Assembly (NCBI GenBank): GCA_021442155.1
Contig: CM038221.1
Coordinates: 148,853,601-148,917,600, forward strand
Direction: 5' to 3'
DNA length: 64,000 nucleotides
Source of the DNA: Cymbidium sinense
Taxonomy: Eukaryota; Streptophyta; Magnoliopsida; Asparagales; Orchidaceae
Shown here: positions 35,880-47,144 of the stretch, one piece after another
Layout of the letters: every line of letters starts with the position of its first letter
Position numbering within the stretch: the stretch's first letter is position 1
Program-made: the position numbers and the translations under genes
Notes under the pieces: generated by a model
What the model was told of the DNA's origin: nothing
What the model saw: the letters and a program-made list of their open reading frames with translations, nothing else
Database searches by the model: none

Positions 35880-36812
35880 CAATTCATCTGCCCGTTGACG
35901 TCCAGTACATATGTGATTTAATATCTCTTCAGGAATTTGTGGCTTAGAGTAACGAACTCCCCCATCATGAGTCAAAACAGCTAAACTCTCAGATGCCAAG
36001 GGAACATTATCTCCGTAAATATCTGACGTAGCCATTTCAGCACGAGTCTCTATTTTCTGTAAAGATGGAACATTGCTACCACCGTGATCCTGACTCTGGA
36101 AAGAACCTTATGAACATGAGGAGACTTCTCAACACCTTTGCTCGACCTCTTCAATGGAAGAGCATGAGATCTTCCCGCCTGAAAAAGCCAACCTTGTACA
36201 TCCTATCTTCTATTGTATATTTTCCAATATGATGCAACTCATGCCGCAAGCTCTCTACATCAGGAATATTAAGGGTTGCTAGAATCTCGCTCTCTGATAT
36301 TGAAAACGGATCTGGGAGGTCATTCAACCTTCCCCATCTCTCCGGGAGGCCCCACTCATTCTTCACAAAAAAGAATCCACTAGACCAATTCTTGGAGGGA
36401 TCCCGCCAAGAACTCTATCCAATTTTTTATGGCTCGATAAGAACGCGCCCGAGCATCACATGTAAATCTACACATTCGATAAGTATTGAATATTCAAAAT
36501 AACGCCACGCTCAAAAGACAAACCGACGATGACCACTAAAGCCAAAATGAAAAATGGCGTGATGAGCCACCACATGTCTTGAAGATCTCAATCATTTCGG
36601 GAGCTAGAAATCATAATCCGACGCGTAAAATCATCTGAGCGGTAAGTATCTGGTGGAGGCGAACGGGCTCGATCAGACCTCTTGGCAGCTATAGCCACTA
36701 AATCATTGGGAAAATGAAATTTTTTGCGAAACACTATTAAGCTGTCTGATGTAATAAGGGACGGTCTATCATCTGCAGCTGTCGTAATATTAGGCCTCTT
36801 CCGGCCATCGCT

Positions 36813-36891
36813 CTGTGCAAATATATTATGAATAAGTAGAGGAAGGGAGAAACATCAAAAATCTAAGAGTTTTGTAAAGCTGCTCACTCAC
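36813..36891 (-). other. apparent spliceosomal intron 1 (79 bp) of the antisense frame
   Basis: Minus-strand donor GTGAGTGAGC starts at 36891 and acceptor TTTGCACAG ends at 36813. Joining keeps the frame. A further acceptor-like site lies at 36982 (ATGCATAG) behind a run of about 28 T on the minus strand, suggesting another upstream exon. Confidence 0.7.
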
Positions 36892-37154
36892 CCCCTTGCT
36901 TGGACATCCCTCTTTTTGACTCTGCCGCTCGCGGACTTTAGCTAGAATTTTTCGTCTCCGATCTAACAAAAAAAGACGTGCCTATGCATAAAAAAAAAAA
37001 AAAAAAAAAAAAAAAGGAGAGGGAAAGGCGAGACACTATTTCTCCCCAGGAGTATGAGAACTACCTCTAAACTTTCGACTCATGCAAGTGACGGCTCGAT
37101 TATTGTTTCTCCCATCTTGACAATCGTGGCCATGGAATCATGCATCAAGCACCC

Positions 37155-37720
37155 TGTCTTGATCGCCTTCGATCCGGTCGGTCCGTAGGTTAATTTATAC
37201 CCCTTTCGGGGCGGAGCCTTCTTGCCGGTATTTGTCTTGATCGCCTCCAATCCGGTCGGTCCGACTAGGTTAGTTTACACCCCTTTCCGGGAGAAACTGG
37301 AGCCTTGTCGTATGAACGCGGGTCTTGATCGCCTCCAACCCCGGTCGGTCCGACTAGGTTAGTTTACACCTTCGGGGCGGAGCCTTGTATGCATTACGGG
37401 TCTTGATCGCCTCAATCCCGGTCGGTCCACTAGGTTAGTTTACACCCCGGAGCGGAGCCTTGTGTATTTACGGGTCTTGATCGCCTCAATCCTCGGTCCG
37501 GGTTAGTTTACACCCCTTTGGGGGGGCTAGCCGTATGACTTCGGGTCTTGATCGCCTCAATCCGGTCGGTCAGGAGGTTAGTTTACACCCCTTTCGGGAG
37601 GCGGAGCCTTGTCGTATGAGCAGCGGGTCTTGATAACCTTCCCTTCGGTCCGGTTAGTTTACACCCCTTCGAGCTGGAGCCTTGTGTATGGCCAGAGGTC
37701 TTGATCGCCTCTCGATCACC
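37155..37720 (+). repeat. variable tandem repeat, about 75-85 bp units, inside the Tat-like element
   Basis: About eight units share GTCTTGATCGCCTC, CCGGTCGGTCCG, GGTTAGTTTACACCCC and GGAGCCTTGT. Units differ by many small deletions. The array lies upstream of the antisense frame and may be its promoter-proximal region. The high indel rate between units could be biological or a consensus problem in the assembly. Confidence 0.88.
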
Positions 37721-37839
37721 ACCAAAGTACTTTCACTCAAGAAGAAGGGAGAGGGAAAGGTATGCCTTTCTCCCTCACCTTAGGGGTATTTATAGCCCTC
37801 ACAAGGGTAAAGGGTAAAACCCTCAAAATATTAAATTCC

Positions 37840-38272
37840 TTAAAACTCCGGTCAGGGCCAGGTGGTATGCGAACCCGTGGTAGCCTTGATATACAGCATA
37901 CCATGGTAGCGCATGGCCGCTGACCCGAGGGCATCGGAGCGACCGAACCGTCAGCATGACGAACCGTCAGCGACCCGAACGCAGCAGCGACACGGACCGC
38001 CAGCGACCGACCGTCAGCGACCCGGACGTCGCCGACGACCCGCCGACGACCCGCCGACCAACCGTAGCGCCGTCGCCAGCCTGCATGAGCGGCCATGGTT
38101 TCACCAGCCCGGCAGCTTCCGTTCAGCGGCCGACATGAAGCCCGGCCCGTTCAGCGACCATGCGTGGGTCGACCCGATGGGCCCCCGCCATCGGCGTATT
38201 CAACCTGCGCCCGGTCCACGCGCCGCAGCCGTCGTCGCCCTCGAGTAGATAGCGCCCGCGGGTACGGACCCC
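37840..38272. other. GC-rich region of the Tat-like element
   Basis: Strong GC enrichment with repeated GCGACC, CCGTCAG and GACCCG phrases. Open frames appear on several strands at once, which is typical of GC-rich low-complexity DNA. No domain is recognised, so it is treated as non-coding. Confidence 0.6.
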
Positions 38273-38447
38273 CAAAAAAATGCTCGAAAACTTTCGTGAG
38301 CATCCAAATAAATTCATAATCTCAGAATCTCATGCCAAAGACCGTAGATTTGCTTCCATAATCGTAATCTTGGATTTATATGAATATTTGAAATATATTG
38401 GTCATGGGTTGGCGATATATTTTAGATGATTAAGACAATCTCATCCA

Positions 38448-38460
38448 AAAATAGGGAAAG
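38448..38460 (+). other. polypurine tract before the right LTR
   Basis: AAAAATAGGGAAAG-type purine-rich run immediately upstream of the right LTR, the usual plus-strand priming site of LTR retrotransposons. Confidence 0.6.
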
Positions 38461-39175
38461 CGATATGGTGCTCAAAATACCGCTAATCAAAGTCGAATCT
38501 TAATATCAAAAGCGACCGATTTCAGTGACCGTCGAGATTAAGCACTTGAAATATCTTGGAATCTTTGGGATATCAATTACATCCCAAAATAGCTCTTAAA
38601 TATAGAGTGTTTATAGTCAAATCGGCGTCTCGACGGCCGGATCTAACGAGCCTAAGATCTCATAATTGACTTCATTTGGGCATCCAAATGCTCAAAATAC
38701 ATCAAATGATCGAAGGAACCATTCTAAGCGTCCGATCAAGAGGGTGGCGGACTTTGCATAAATTACAACGCTCCTCCCATCTATAAATAGAACTCTATCC
38801 CTCACATGAAGGAGAGGAAAAAGTGAAGAAGAAGAGGCTGAAACAAGTAAAGAAGAAGAGGAAGAAAAGAGGCTGCCATACTATAAATTACCCGCATCTC
38901 TATCATCGGCCCTTACAACCTAATCATTGTTACATAGTTATTGTTCTACCTCATACACCATCTTGTAATCCCACATTGGGAAGAATTTGTACTTTGCAAC
39001 ATATCCATAGTGGAACATTTTTTTCTTGGGCGGGCCGTGATTTTTCCTCTTTTGGTTTTCCACGTAAAATTCGAGCTCCTCTCTCTCTTTAAATATCTGT
39101 GTGTGTGCTCGATTATACGACAAGGCTAAGACATAAACTCTTACTGTACCGCATCACGATTTCTAGCACGCAACA
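38461..39175 (+). repeat. right LTR of the Tat-like element
   Basis: Matches 31900-32640 from GATATGGTGCTC onward. The first base is C instead of T. It keeps the canonical end CACGCAACA, followed by the AACGT target duplication. The TATA-like CTATAAATAGAACT is conserved. Differences from the left LTR are mostly small indels. Confidence 0.9.
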
Positions 39176-39180
39176 AACGT

Positions 39181-41851
39181 AATGGATTTTTTTTTCTTCT
39201 GATTTCTGTAAATGGTATCGATGGACAAATAAAACAAGACGTACGTGCATGCATGAACAATAAAATTTTAATATATATATATATATATATATGATTAAAT
39301 TTCTATTATTAATCACATACTTTTTAAAAGGAGTGGCTAAAATTATAATTTTATTACATTAAGGGTCTATTTGGGGAAGTTGGTTGTAAAGCAAATGTGG
39401 AGAAAGCGACTTTTTGAAAAAAATTTATTTGTATTATAAATAATTTTTTGTTAAAAATTAAAAAAACCTTTTCTGATAGTCACAACACTAACAGTTCTGA
39501 TACTCAAAATAATTTTTTCTCCACAAAACTTTCTGAAAAGCGGCCAAAAAACTGGTAGTCAAACGAAGCTATTTTGCTTTCTGGCTATTTTCTGAAAAAA
39601 TAAAGTAATAAAAAATTATCTCAAATACACCCTAATATTAGAGAAATGCTTTAATATAAGTGCACTTTTTAACACTAGTTCAATAAATAATGAATAAAAA
39701 AATATATGCATTGCAATGCATTATATGATTGATCATTTATCTATTAATTATGTATTGTTATGGGGTTGAAATTTTGAAGTAAAATAATACACTTTAACTT
39801 CAGTCCATTTTTCAAAAGGGGGTATTGATGCTTCTGTGGTTGAACAATATTTTCATAAAAATAAGATTAAATCTTTTTAATCACACATCAATCATATTTT
39901 TTTCAGAAGGTGTGATTATATGATTAAAATTGTGGCTATGTGTGTTAGTTTCAGCCAAAATTATTAAAAACTCGTGACTAAAATTTAATATTCAATCATA
40001 TATTTTCAGGTAAGATATAATTATAGCACAAAATTATTTTTCTAAATGAAAAATGAGATTTCAAACACAAAATTTCATATTATCAATTAATTTTCATTCA
40101 GTTGAAGTTCAAAACATCTAAATACATTATGAGATTCTGATGCATTTTTAGGCTATGAGCGTATGATAGATATGCTCAAAATAGAATAATATTTGTGAAA
40201 AAAATAAAAATTACTATTTTTTTAGATTAAAAAAGTGTTTGAATGTCTTTTTGTAGCATAAAAAATCGTCTTGCAGTTATTTTATAAATATATTTTAAAA
40301 TTTTGTTATTTTTGTTTTGATTATTTCTTGCAGTTATTTCTTGCAGTTATATATAAAAAAATAACGTCTAAACATTAACTGCTGTAGAACTCAGCAAAAT
40401 ATACGATTACTAAACGGACAGTGATGCTTGAATTTCACTTGCTTTGTACTATAAATAGTTATATAAAACATGAAAAGCTGACCATAAGCTCGAATAATCT
40501 CTAGATTCACATTAAAAAAAATGACGTATCTGCTGCGGAGACCATCTTGTACATATATGAAAAAAAATGAGTAAGGATATCCTAATGAAAAATATTTGAC
40601 TAGTATATATGAATTTTAAATAAACCTATGGTAATAGATTTGTGATGAATTAATGCATTATAAGATTTAATTGATTGTTCATGTATTACACTCTTCTTGA
40701 AGAAAATTTAGAAGTTTAAAATATATTTTAGTTAAATTTTGATTAAAATATTCTAATATAACCTTTTTCTTGTTTAGGTGAGGACATAAGCTCTTTACCC
40801 TTGACATTCTCTAGAAACTGTCACATTTTTAGTCGATGCACTTTTTGCATGAGAGCCACTTGATGCAGATGAAAAGAATAATTGTCATATCTATGTAAGC
40901 AAGAGGCCATCAAAGCTATGTTGATGGCAGCATTGATATGAATAGACGGTCCCCTTCGTACTTTCTCCCATTGTGCCTATAATACATGTTTCTTTTTAAT
41001 ATGATCAACATATTGCATAATCTATAACCTATCTTTGATTTTCCATGATTATAATTTTTATAAGAGCTCTGTTATGTAACACATACTGTCGAATATCATT
41101 TAGACTCTATGATGTATACTTCATTTGATATAATATGCTATGTAATTCTCTATGTTTAAGGTCATTTATTTTTCTTTCATATGATTCCCAAAATTTCTAT
41201 GAATTTATATGTGACTCTCCATAATCGTTAGCTTATGATTCAATTTACACATTGTTGGTGTTTAGCATAGTGATGTGATGTGGCATGGTGACTTGCATAG
41301 CAATAAGTGCATGGCATGATTGAGCGAACCATATATACACTTATGATTTTGGATGTTTAATAATTCAACATATCTTTTGATTTCATGTCTATTATTCATT
41401 TTATCGCATGATGAAAGCTTGAAGCTATGATTATGAATAGTGTTTATTATTATTCTATCTCTTTTATGAATGCCACATATTATATGAGATGTTTGCTTGA
41501 AGCTATTAATAAAAATAAATAATAGTTACACAAAAATGTGTATTAAATCATAGCTTTGTAGATGAGTGAGTTGACAAACCCTATTTGAAAAAATTAAGGA
41601 GGAACAAGTGTTGTCCATTTTGGGAAGATAATGATGTAGTCTAATAATGCATATAATTATTGATATAATTTATGATGTATCATGAAGATTTATATGTTTT
41701 TTAGTTCCAATCAAATGATATTAACTAATGATTATCTAATTTCAAGAAACTTAATGAATAATTTGACATTATTTGATATGATCTATGCATGATTATTATA
41801 ACATTACTTTGATCCTAAAATCATGCTCTATATATGATTTTGTTTCTATAT
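39181..41851. other. AT-rich spacer, continuation of half-unit C
   Basis: No recognisable gene or transposon. A short TA repeat sits at 39270-39291. Some phrases resemble DNA downstream of MIR399 A2, but the similarity is weak. Confidence 0.5.
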
Positions 41852-41856
41852 ATTCT

Positions 41857-42713
41857 TGATACATCCTCAGAAAATTAATCTGATCAAGCACGAATCTCAA
41901 GGCATTTTCAGAAATATTTCGATCTAATCACCGATTTGACAAGCTTACGGTCTGGCGAGCTGATGAGGCGAACATATAGCATCAAGCATGATACGTCAGG
42001 AATAGGCTTCGGTCAGTATCGAACATGAAAATGGATTGATCCATGATGGTCTCAAAGCGACATATTTATAATGTCGGCGGCTTCGTCGAGGATCCAGAAT
42101 CCAAGATCACCCAATTCGACATCATTAAGGCAGGATCATCAAATACACCCTCGATCAAGGGATCATCCGATGGGAATGGTTGGAGTTTTCCGCAATTTAC
42201 AAGTGCCACTCCCAAAATCTATAAAGAGCTTCATTCTCACCTTAGGGGGGAGGGAATGCGATTTGAAGACCAGGGAGCTCGAGACCACTTGGCCATGGCG
42301 ATCTTTTCACCAGGTGCCACCAGGTAGTGCACGAAGATCAGCTTCGCCCATAGGAGATCACCCAGGGGGTAGAAAGACCGAGGTTCAGCTCCTTTCTCAG
42401 AAGATCGAGGTTGCTCCCGGAAGATCGAGTTCTGCAGCTTTTTTGGAAAACTTCTCCTTGGGTTGGAGTTGGCCGATGTTGTCTTTTCTACACTTGGAAT
42501 GTTGTTTCCTTGTAAATACCTTCTTCTCCAGAACCGAAGCAAGGACCGTATCTTTTGAACACATAGTGAAAGTTCTCTGGGCAAGGCCAGTGGTTTTCCA
42601 TGGGTTTTCCACGTATAACCCTGTGTTCATATCCCACCTTGTGTGTTGGATAATTTTTTGGGCTCTGACGAAGATCTAGCATCTACCGGAATAAAATTCT
42701 CTAGCACGCAACA
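41857..42713 (+). mobile_element. solo LTR (857 bp) with target duplication ATTCT
   Basis: Begins TGATACATCCTCAG and ends CTAGCACGCAACA. ATTCT occurs at 41852-41856 and again at 42714-42718, directly flanking the TG and CA ends. No internal region is present, so this is a solo LTR from recombination between two LTRs. A TATA-like CTATAAAGAG lies near 42219. Its terminal CACGCAACA is shared with the Tat-like element, but the rest differs, so it is a related but different family. The frames it contains are not transposon proteins. Confidence 0.93.
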
Positions 42714-42718
42714 ATTCT

Positions 42719-43161
42719 TAAAGATTTGATTATGATATAAAATTAAAATGCATATTAATAAATTTCTATTTAGTATTTGAGTATACATGATTTCATTGAA
42801 ATATATGTGATCTTATTGATACCCATTATGTTATTATATATTGATAGTTGATTAAATTTATTTAACATAACCTTTAACATAAATAGAGAACTAGTTTTAT
42901 ACATGATATTGTAGGTTACATTATCATAGAAATGATCATGACATGGTATTAATTTATGCTTAAGGATAGATTGTATTTAATGATTTTAAAACATGTGATC
43001 AAGCTCGAAATCATTAGGCCCATTTTAGTGTGACTCTTTTATTTATTATACTTAACATAAACACGACATATTTGCATATATAATATGATTAAAGTCATGA
43101 ATTTATGCATTTTGTTCTCTTAAATTTTGCATTGAATTCTCTTGCGATCTATTTGTGCATC
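42719..43161. other. AT-rich spacer between solo LTR and unit B
   Basis: No gene or repeat recognised. It ends where the similarity to unit A begins. Confidence 0.6.
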
Positions 43162-46100
43162 ATGATCAACCTATTACATGTGTGTATTGTTTGTTTTAAA
43201 CAAGAAAATGAATATTATTAAAAGGTGATTATACTTCTAATATATATTAATTAGTTGATTGTAGCATGATTTGTGCTAGTGGATATTATGCATATGTTGG
43301 TATCAATGGTGTTATTTATTTATATATAGTTCCTATTTATTTTAGGTTGCAAAATAATTATTGATGTCACCGTCATGGATAATGATAATGTATGATTTCT
43401 TTCTATAAAATATATAAATTTTATTTTAATAGTTTGGTCATTGTATAAAACTAAGTAACCAATGTATATGAATTCTTTTGGACTATTAATAATACAATCT
43501 TATAAAGAAAATATATTGATATTTTAATTATTATTTATATTTTTTATTAATTTAATGGCTATATGTTGCATATGTAAATTAGACAAGTTTAATCTCTAAC
43601 ATCTTTTGGTTTTTACAAGAATTTGTTATGATATAATATGTATATGTGATTTTACATGAATGTATTGAGGTTCTCTTCTTAGTATCACTCCTTAGTTGAT
43701 GTGATATGTCAATATGTAGGGTTTTATCGGCAAAAGTTTAAAAGTGGTATTAGAATAATGGTAAGATTAATGAATCATGGTACTTTACTAGAGTTTTGGA
43801 TGAGAATTATGAGTTAGAAGAATAGATTAGAAAGATAAAACTTAATATATAGTGCAACCAAATGTTGATATTTAGATTTATAGTTGAGATTGGATAAGTA
43901 TCAACCTTTATACTACATGTTATGAGTAGATTTCATTTTATGATATCATTTGATGCAATGTCATTGATTCATTGATTTTGCAATGTCATTGGTTCATTGA
44001 TTTTGCAATGACATTGATTATGTGTCTAATATGGTATGGTGTTTAAGTATACTTATGTATCATATTAAGCAACATGTACATGACAATGTATCATATTAAG
44101 AAACATCTACATGACATATTATAAGTGATATATGGCAAGCGAGAAGAAACATAATCTAAAAAACATACCTAATAGCAACATTTTACCATAGTATAATATA
44201 AAAGAAATTGATAATTTCAATAGAATGGTATATATATCAACTTTAATAATGTCAAATACACACACACACACAGATTCTCTTGTTGAATAATTTCATATAC
44301 ATGAAATTACAAAAATACATAAATATAAGTAATATAATTAAGTTTATTTAAGATTTTATACAAATATAAAAAAAACAAATAAAAGAATGTATCTTTCAAA
44401 TGATTATGTCTATCTATATTTACATGAATCACTGACTCTTCTATCAGATGTCAGGTAAATATGTAAATGCTCAATTGAGTTAAAAATGATCTTAATTTTT
44501 ATTTCTAACTTAAGAAGTTCAAAAATTGTCATTCTCTTTTCTTTTCCATACAATCAATATTGATTGCCACATAAAGCTTAAAATTTTTTTCTTAGTTTCA
44601 TTAATACATTATACATTATCTTGTGAAGTTGATCACGAGATGTGATGGGCAATAACTTTTGCATAAATACATGAAAATTATGTACCATCAAACCATATAA
44701 AGTAAAATCTTATATATTTACAAGTCTTTTTAAATTTAAAGCATATATGTCTAAAAAATTTAAATGTTTTAATTAAAAGTATATCTCCTTCTTTATTCCA
44801 TTGTCAAAACATATGATTCTATAAGTTAATTTCTCCATGCCACCATAAAATAATTATAAAGAGCACAACAAAGAAAAGTTTAGCTTTGGACTAATCTTCT
44901 CAAACGAAATTAAATTTAAAATTATAGAAATTACTTATTTTTATAATATCTTATTCATCTAATCCAATAAATAAAACACTAAACAATAATGTTAGTATGC
45001 GACAAAATTTCAATAAATTATCAAAAAGCACAAAAACTTATTTCCTTCTAGTAATATAAATTAACTAATAGCTTTAAGTGAAATTTTAAAATTGCTTATT
45101 TGATACAAATTCTTGGATAAAACACAAATTAAGAAATAAAAATGCTAAATGAAGAAGCACTTCAGACTGGTTTTAAAATTTATTCCCAATCAATATAAAG
45201 TAGAGTATGCCATGCAAAGTAAAATTAAAAAATATATATAATAAAGGATTCTGAGAACTTTGCTATTAATTCTCATTTGATAACTAATAAAAGAATAAAT
45301 GTGCTATTAGTGTAACTTTTGTGCAACTAAGAATATAATCATCTACAAAAGTCTCTCTATTCCATAATAGTTTATATTTTTTAGAACAAGCAACATACAT
45401 TTTATCATTATAAGAACTTCGAAAAGAATCAAAGAAAGAAACTATTAGTAGCCATGTATAATATTACCAACATTTCTTGATTGCGAAGAGGATTAGTTAG
45501 AAGATAGGGTTATAGATAGGCCGATAGAAGAGAGAAGGTGGAATTGTAGGCTAGTGAAAGTGAGAAGACTGAGCCATTGGTGATGTGTGATTGTGGATTC
45601 ATAGTAGACATCATGCGATGCAGTTAGGATTTAATGACAGATGAAATAAGAAGAAGTATTTCTTCGATTGATTTCTCAATTTTTAGGTTTTTGTGATGGA
45701 TTTGCAATGATATGTTATTTTTGTCTCAACATCCTACACCTTCTTAATTATGCTTCTCTCCATTGTTGTGATGAAGCATTTATATGTCATAAGTATGTCA
45801 CATATTTGTGGTGGGAAGAATAAGTTACAAAATGATTGCAACTTAATTTAGAACAAAAAACTATATGTCATAAATCTATTGTAACGTTGAGATGAGACAT
45901 TATGACAAATAGTTGTTCAATGAAAAAATAAAGGTTTACAACGTGTGAGTTGCAAGAATATTGAAATATTTTAAGACTAATTCCGAAAATATATATATAT
46001 CAAATTTGTAAAAAAATTTGAAATTTGCTATTTTGGGGGGACCTATTTGCTTGCTTTTAGGAGAGAAGACAATGCAAGCTACCCTTACTAGTGATCCTTG

Positions 46101-46874
46101 GATGCATGTTCCTATACTAGCTAGCTAGATTATTGCTCAATCTTGAGATGAAGAAGAACGTTGAAACTTGGTTAAAATATATCTAATATCGATACCATGT
46201 AGTGGCTCATTTAAATTTCTTTTAATAGGGGCATAAAACTTAATTTTATCAAGGCATAAAAATTTATTTTTTAATAGGTAATAAAACATTATTTTTAAAA
46301 TCATTATATAATGATATAGAGAAGAAGAAGAGGAACAATTGATGAAAAGAGATGCTGGGAGGACTGGAGAGAAGAAGGCTGAGCAAGCTGTGAAACTCAC
46401 TAAAATAAGTTTTAAATTTCAGATCAGCTTAATGAAAAGAACAATCTTCAACACTCCTATGATCATGAGCATGAGCATAAATATGTAGTAAAATATAAGT
46501 AAGCATCCTGTAAACATTTAAGAGAACTGAATATGTAGTAGAAATATAAGAACTAAGCAACCATAATAACAATACTATAATAAAAAAATTGGTTGTCTAT
46601 TACAACATTTTTTAAGATAAATCTCTATCATTAACATTAAGGTTATCCATAGAAACTAACTTTAGGCACAATATCTCCAGTGATTAAAACTTGTTAGTTT
46701 AGTTCCATTGAAATTTTATTAATGGTTCTATGTATTGAATTTTAAGTTCTATTGGGTCTAAGTAATTTGCAGACTCACCACATAAAGTTAGCAACTACTG
46801 AAATGAAATATTAATTGAGGAGACAAAAACATATTAGATGGAGAGAAAGACCAGACAAACTGAGCATGGTCGGC

Positions 46875-47000
46875 TGGGAAATAGAATTGCTGGGCAAATC
46901 TCCTTTGGCAGTAAGGTTTTTCACACACTTCACACTACAAGAGTGGTAGTTGATGCACTTAAAACTTCTGCCAAAGGAGAAGTTGCACAGCTATTCACTC
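46875..47000 (-). ncRNA. MIR399: MIR399 locus B1, canonical hairpin (minus strand)
   Basis: On the minus strand the 3' arm (complement of 46890-46910) is a 21-nt sequence that starts TGCCAAAGGAGATTTGCC and ends CAG, which as I recall it is the miR399 e/f/g type of rice. The 5' star arm (complement of 46968-46989, GTGCAACTTCTCCTTTGGCA) pairs with it. The loop region is about 57 nt. A TATA-like box and two P1BS motifs lie upstream on the minus strand at 47091-47144. Expected role: phosphate-starvation-induced silencing of PHO2/UBC24. This copy is intact, whereas its counterpart A1 has lost one base in the mature region. Partner B2 lies 2.6 kb away, head to head. Confidence 0.92.
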
Positions 47001-47090
47001 TTTCCATTAATTTCTTTAATTTTCTTCTTCATCTTCTTCTTCTTTATTGTAACATAGACTATCTTGAGTTGAACAAAGGCTTACAACCTC

Positions 47091-47144
47091 TTATTTAAAG
47101 GCTTGGATGCTAAGGAATATGCCTAACTTCCAATTGGCATATCC
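47091..47144 (-). promoter_or_regulatory. P1BS x2 and TATA-like box for MIR399 B1
   Basis: Minus-strand order: GNATATNC motifs at 47137-47144 (GCATATCC on plus) and 47115-47122 (GAATATGC on plus), then TATA-like CTTTAAATAA at 47091-47100, then the hairpin about 90 bp further. Identical to the A1 module. Confidence 0.78.

Larger units (their letters stand above)
35160..36981 (-). pseudogene. antisense, intron-containing additional frame of the Tat-like element
   Basis: On the minus strand one reading frame crosses two apparent introns. Exon 36981-36892 (DRRRKILAKVRERQSQKEG) joins in frame to the exon starting at 36812 (SDGRKRPNITTAADDRP, then KKFHFPNDLVAIAAKRSD). A middle part (36366-36151; NEWGLPERWGRLNDLPDP) resembles the plant 'putative gypsy-type transposon' protein family. 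The exon ending at 35880 (QRADEL) joins in frame to 35800 onward (VTQSLGMMAHLGVALDEW, then charged coiled-coil-like residues and VEDFKNS, FVQEARNHIFDIEVKDLEQQ, EEGFIRVPKG). Some frame breaks exist (36150-36600, about 35655). Extra antisense frames between integrase and 3' LTR are known from Tat elements; their function is not established. Confidence 0.75.
31900..39175 (+). mobile_element. Ty3/Gypsy (Tat-like) LTR retrotransposon, internally deleted
   Basis: A 7.3-kb element with two LTRs, a 5-bp target duplication, a degenerate primer-binding site, a decayed reverse transcriptase tail, RNase H and integrase in sense, and an antisense spliced frame in its 3' half. Gag, protease and most of reverse transcriptase are missing: the RT tail begins only about 60 bp after the left LTR. 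Sense frames carry many stops and indels, so the element is not autonomous. The integrase zinc finger and GIDIMGPFP phrase, the LTR end CACGCAACA and the extra 3' antisense frame fit the Tat lineage. It interrupts MIR399 half-unit C. Confidence 0.92.

Noticed and set aside
37737..38319. Five overlapping arginine/proline-rich frames on both strands
   Set aside because: GC-rich low-complexity DNA inside the Tat-like element; stop codons are rare by composition alone.
42071..42679. 202-codon plus-strand frame, the longest in the window
   Set aside because: It lies entirely within the solo LTR, and the related LTR at 53421 does not maintain the frame.
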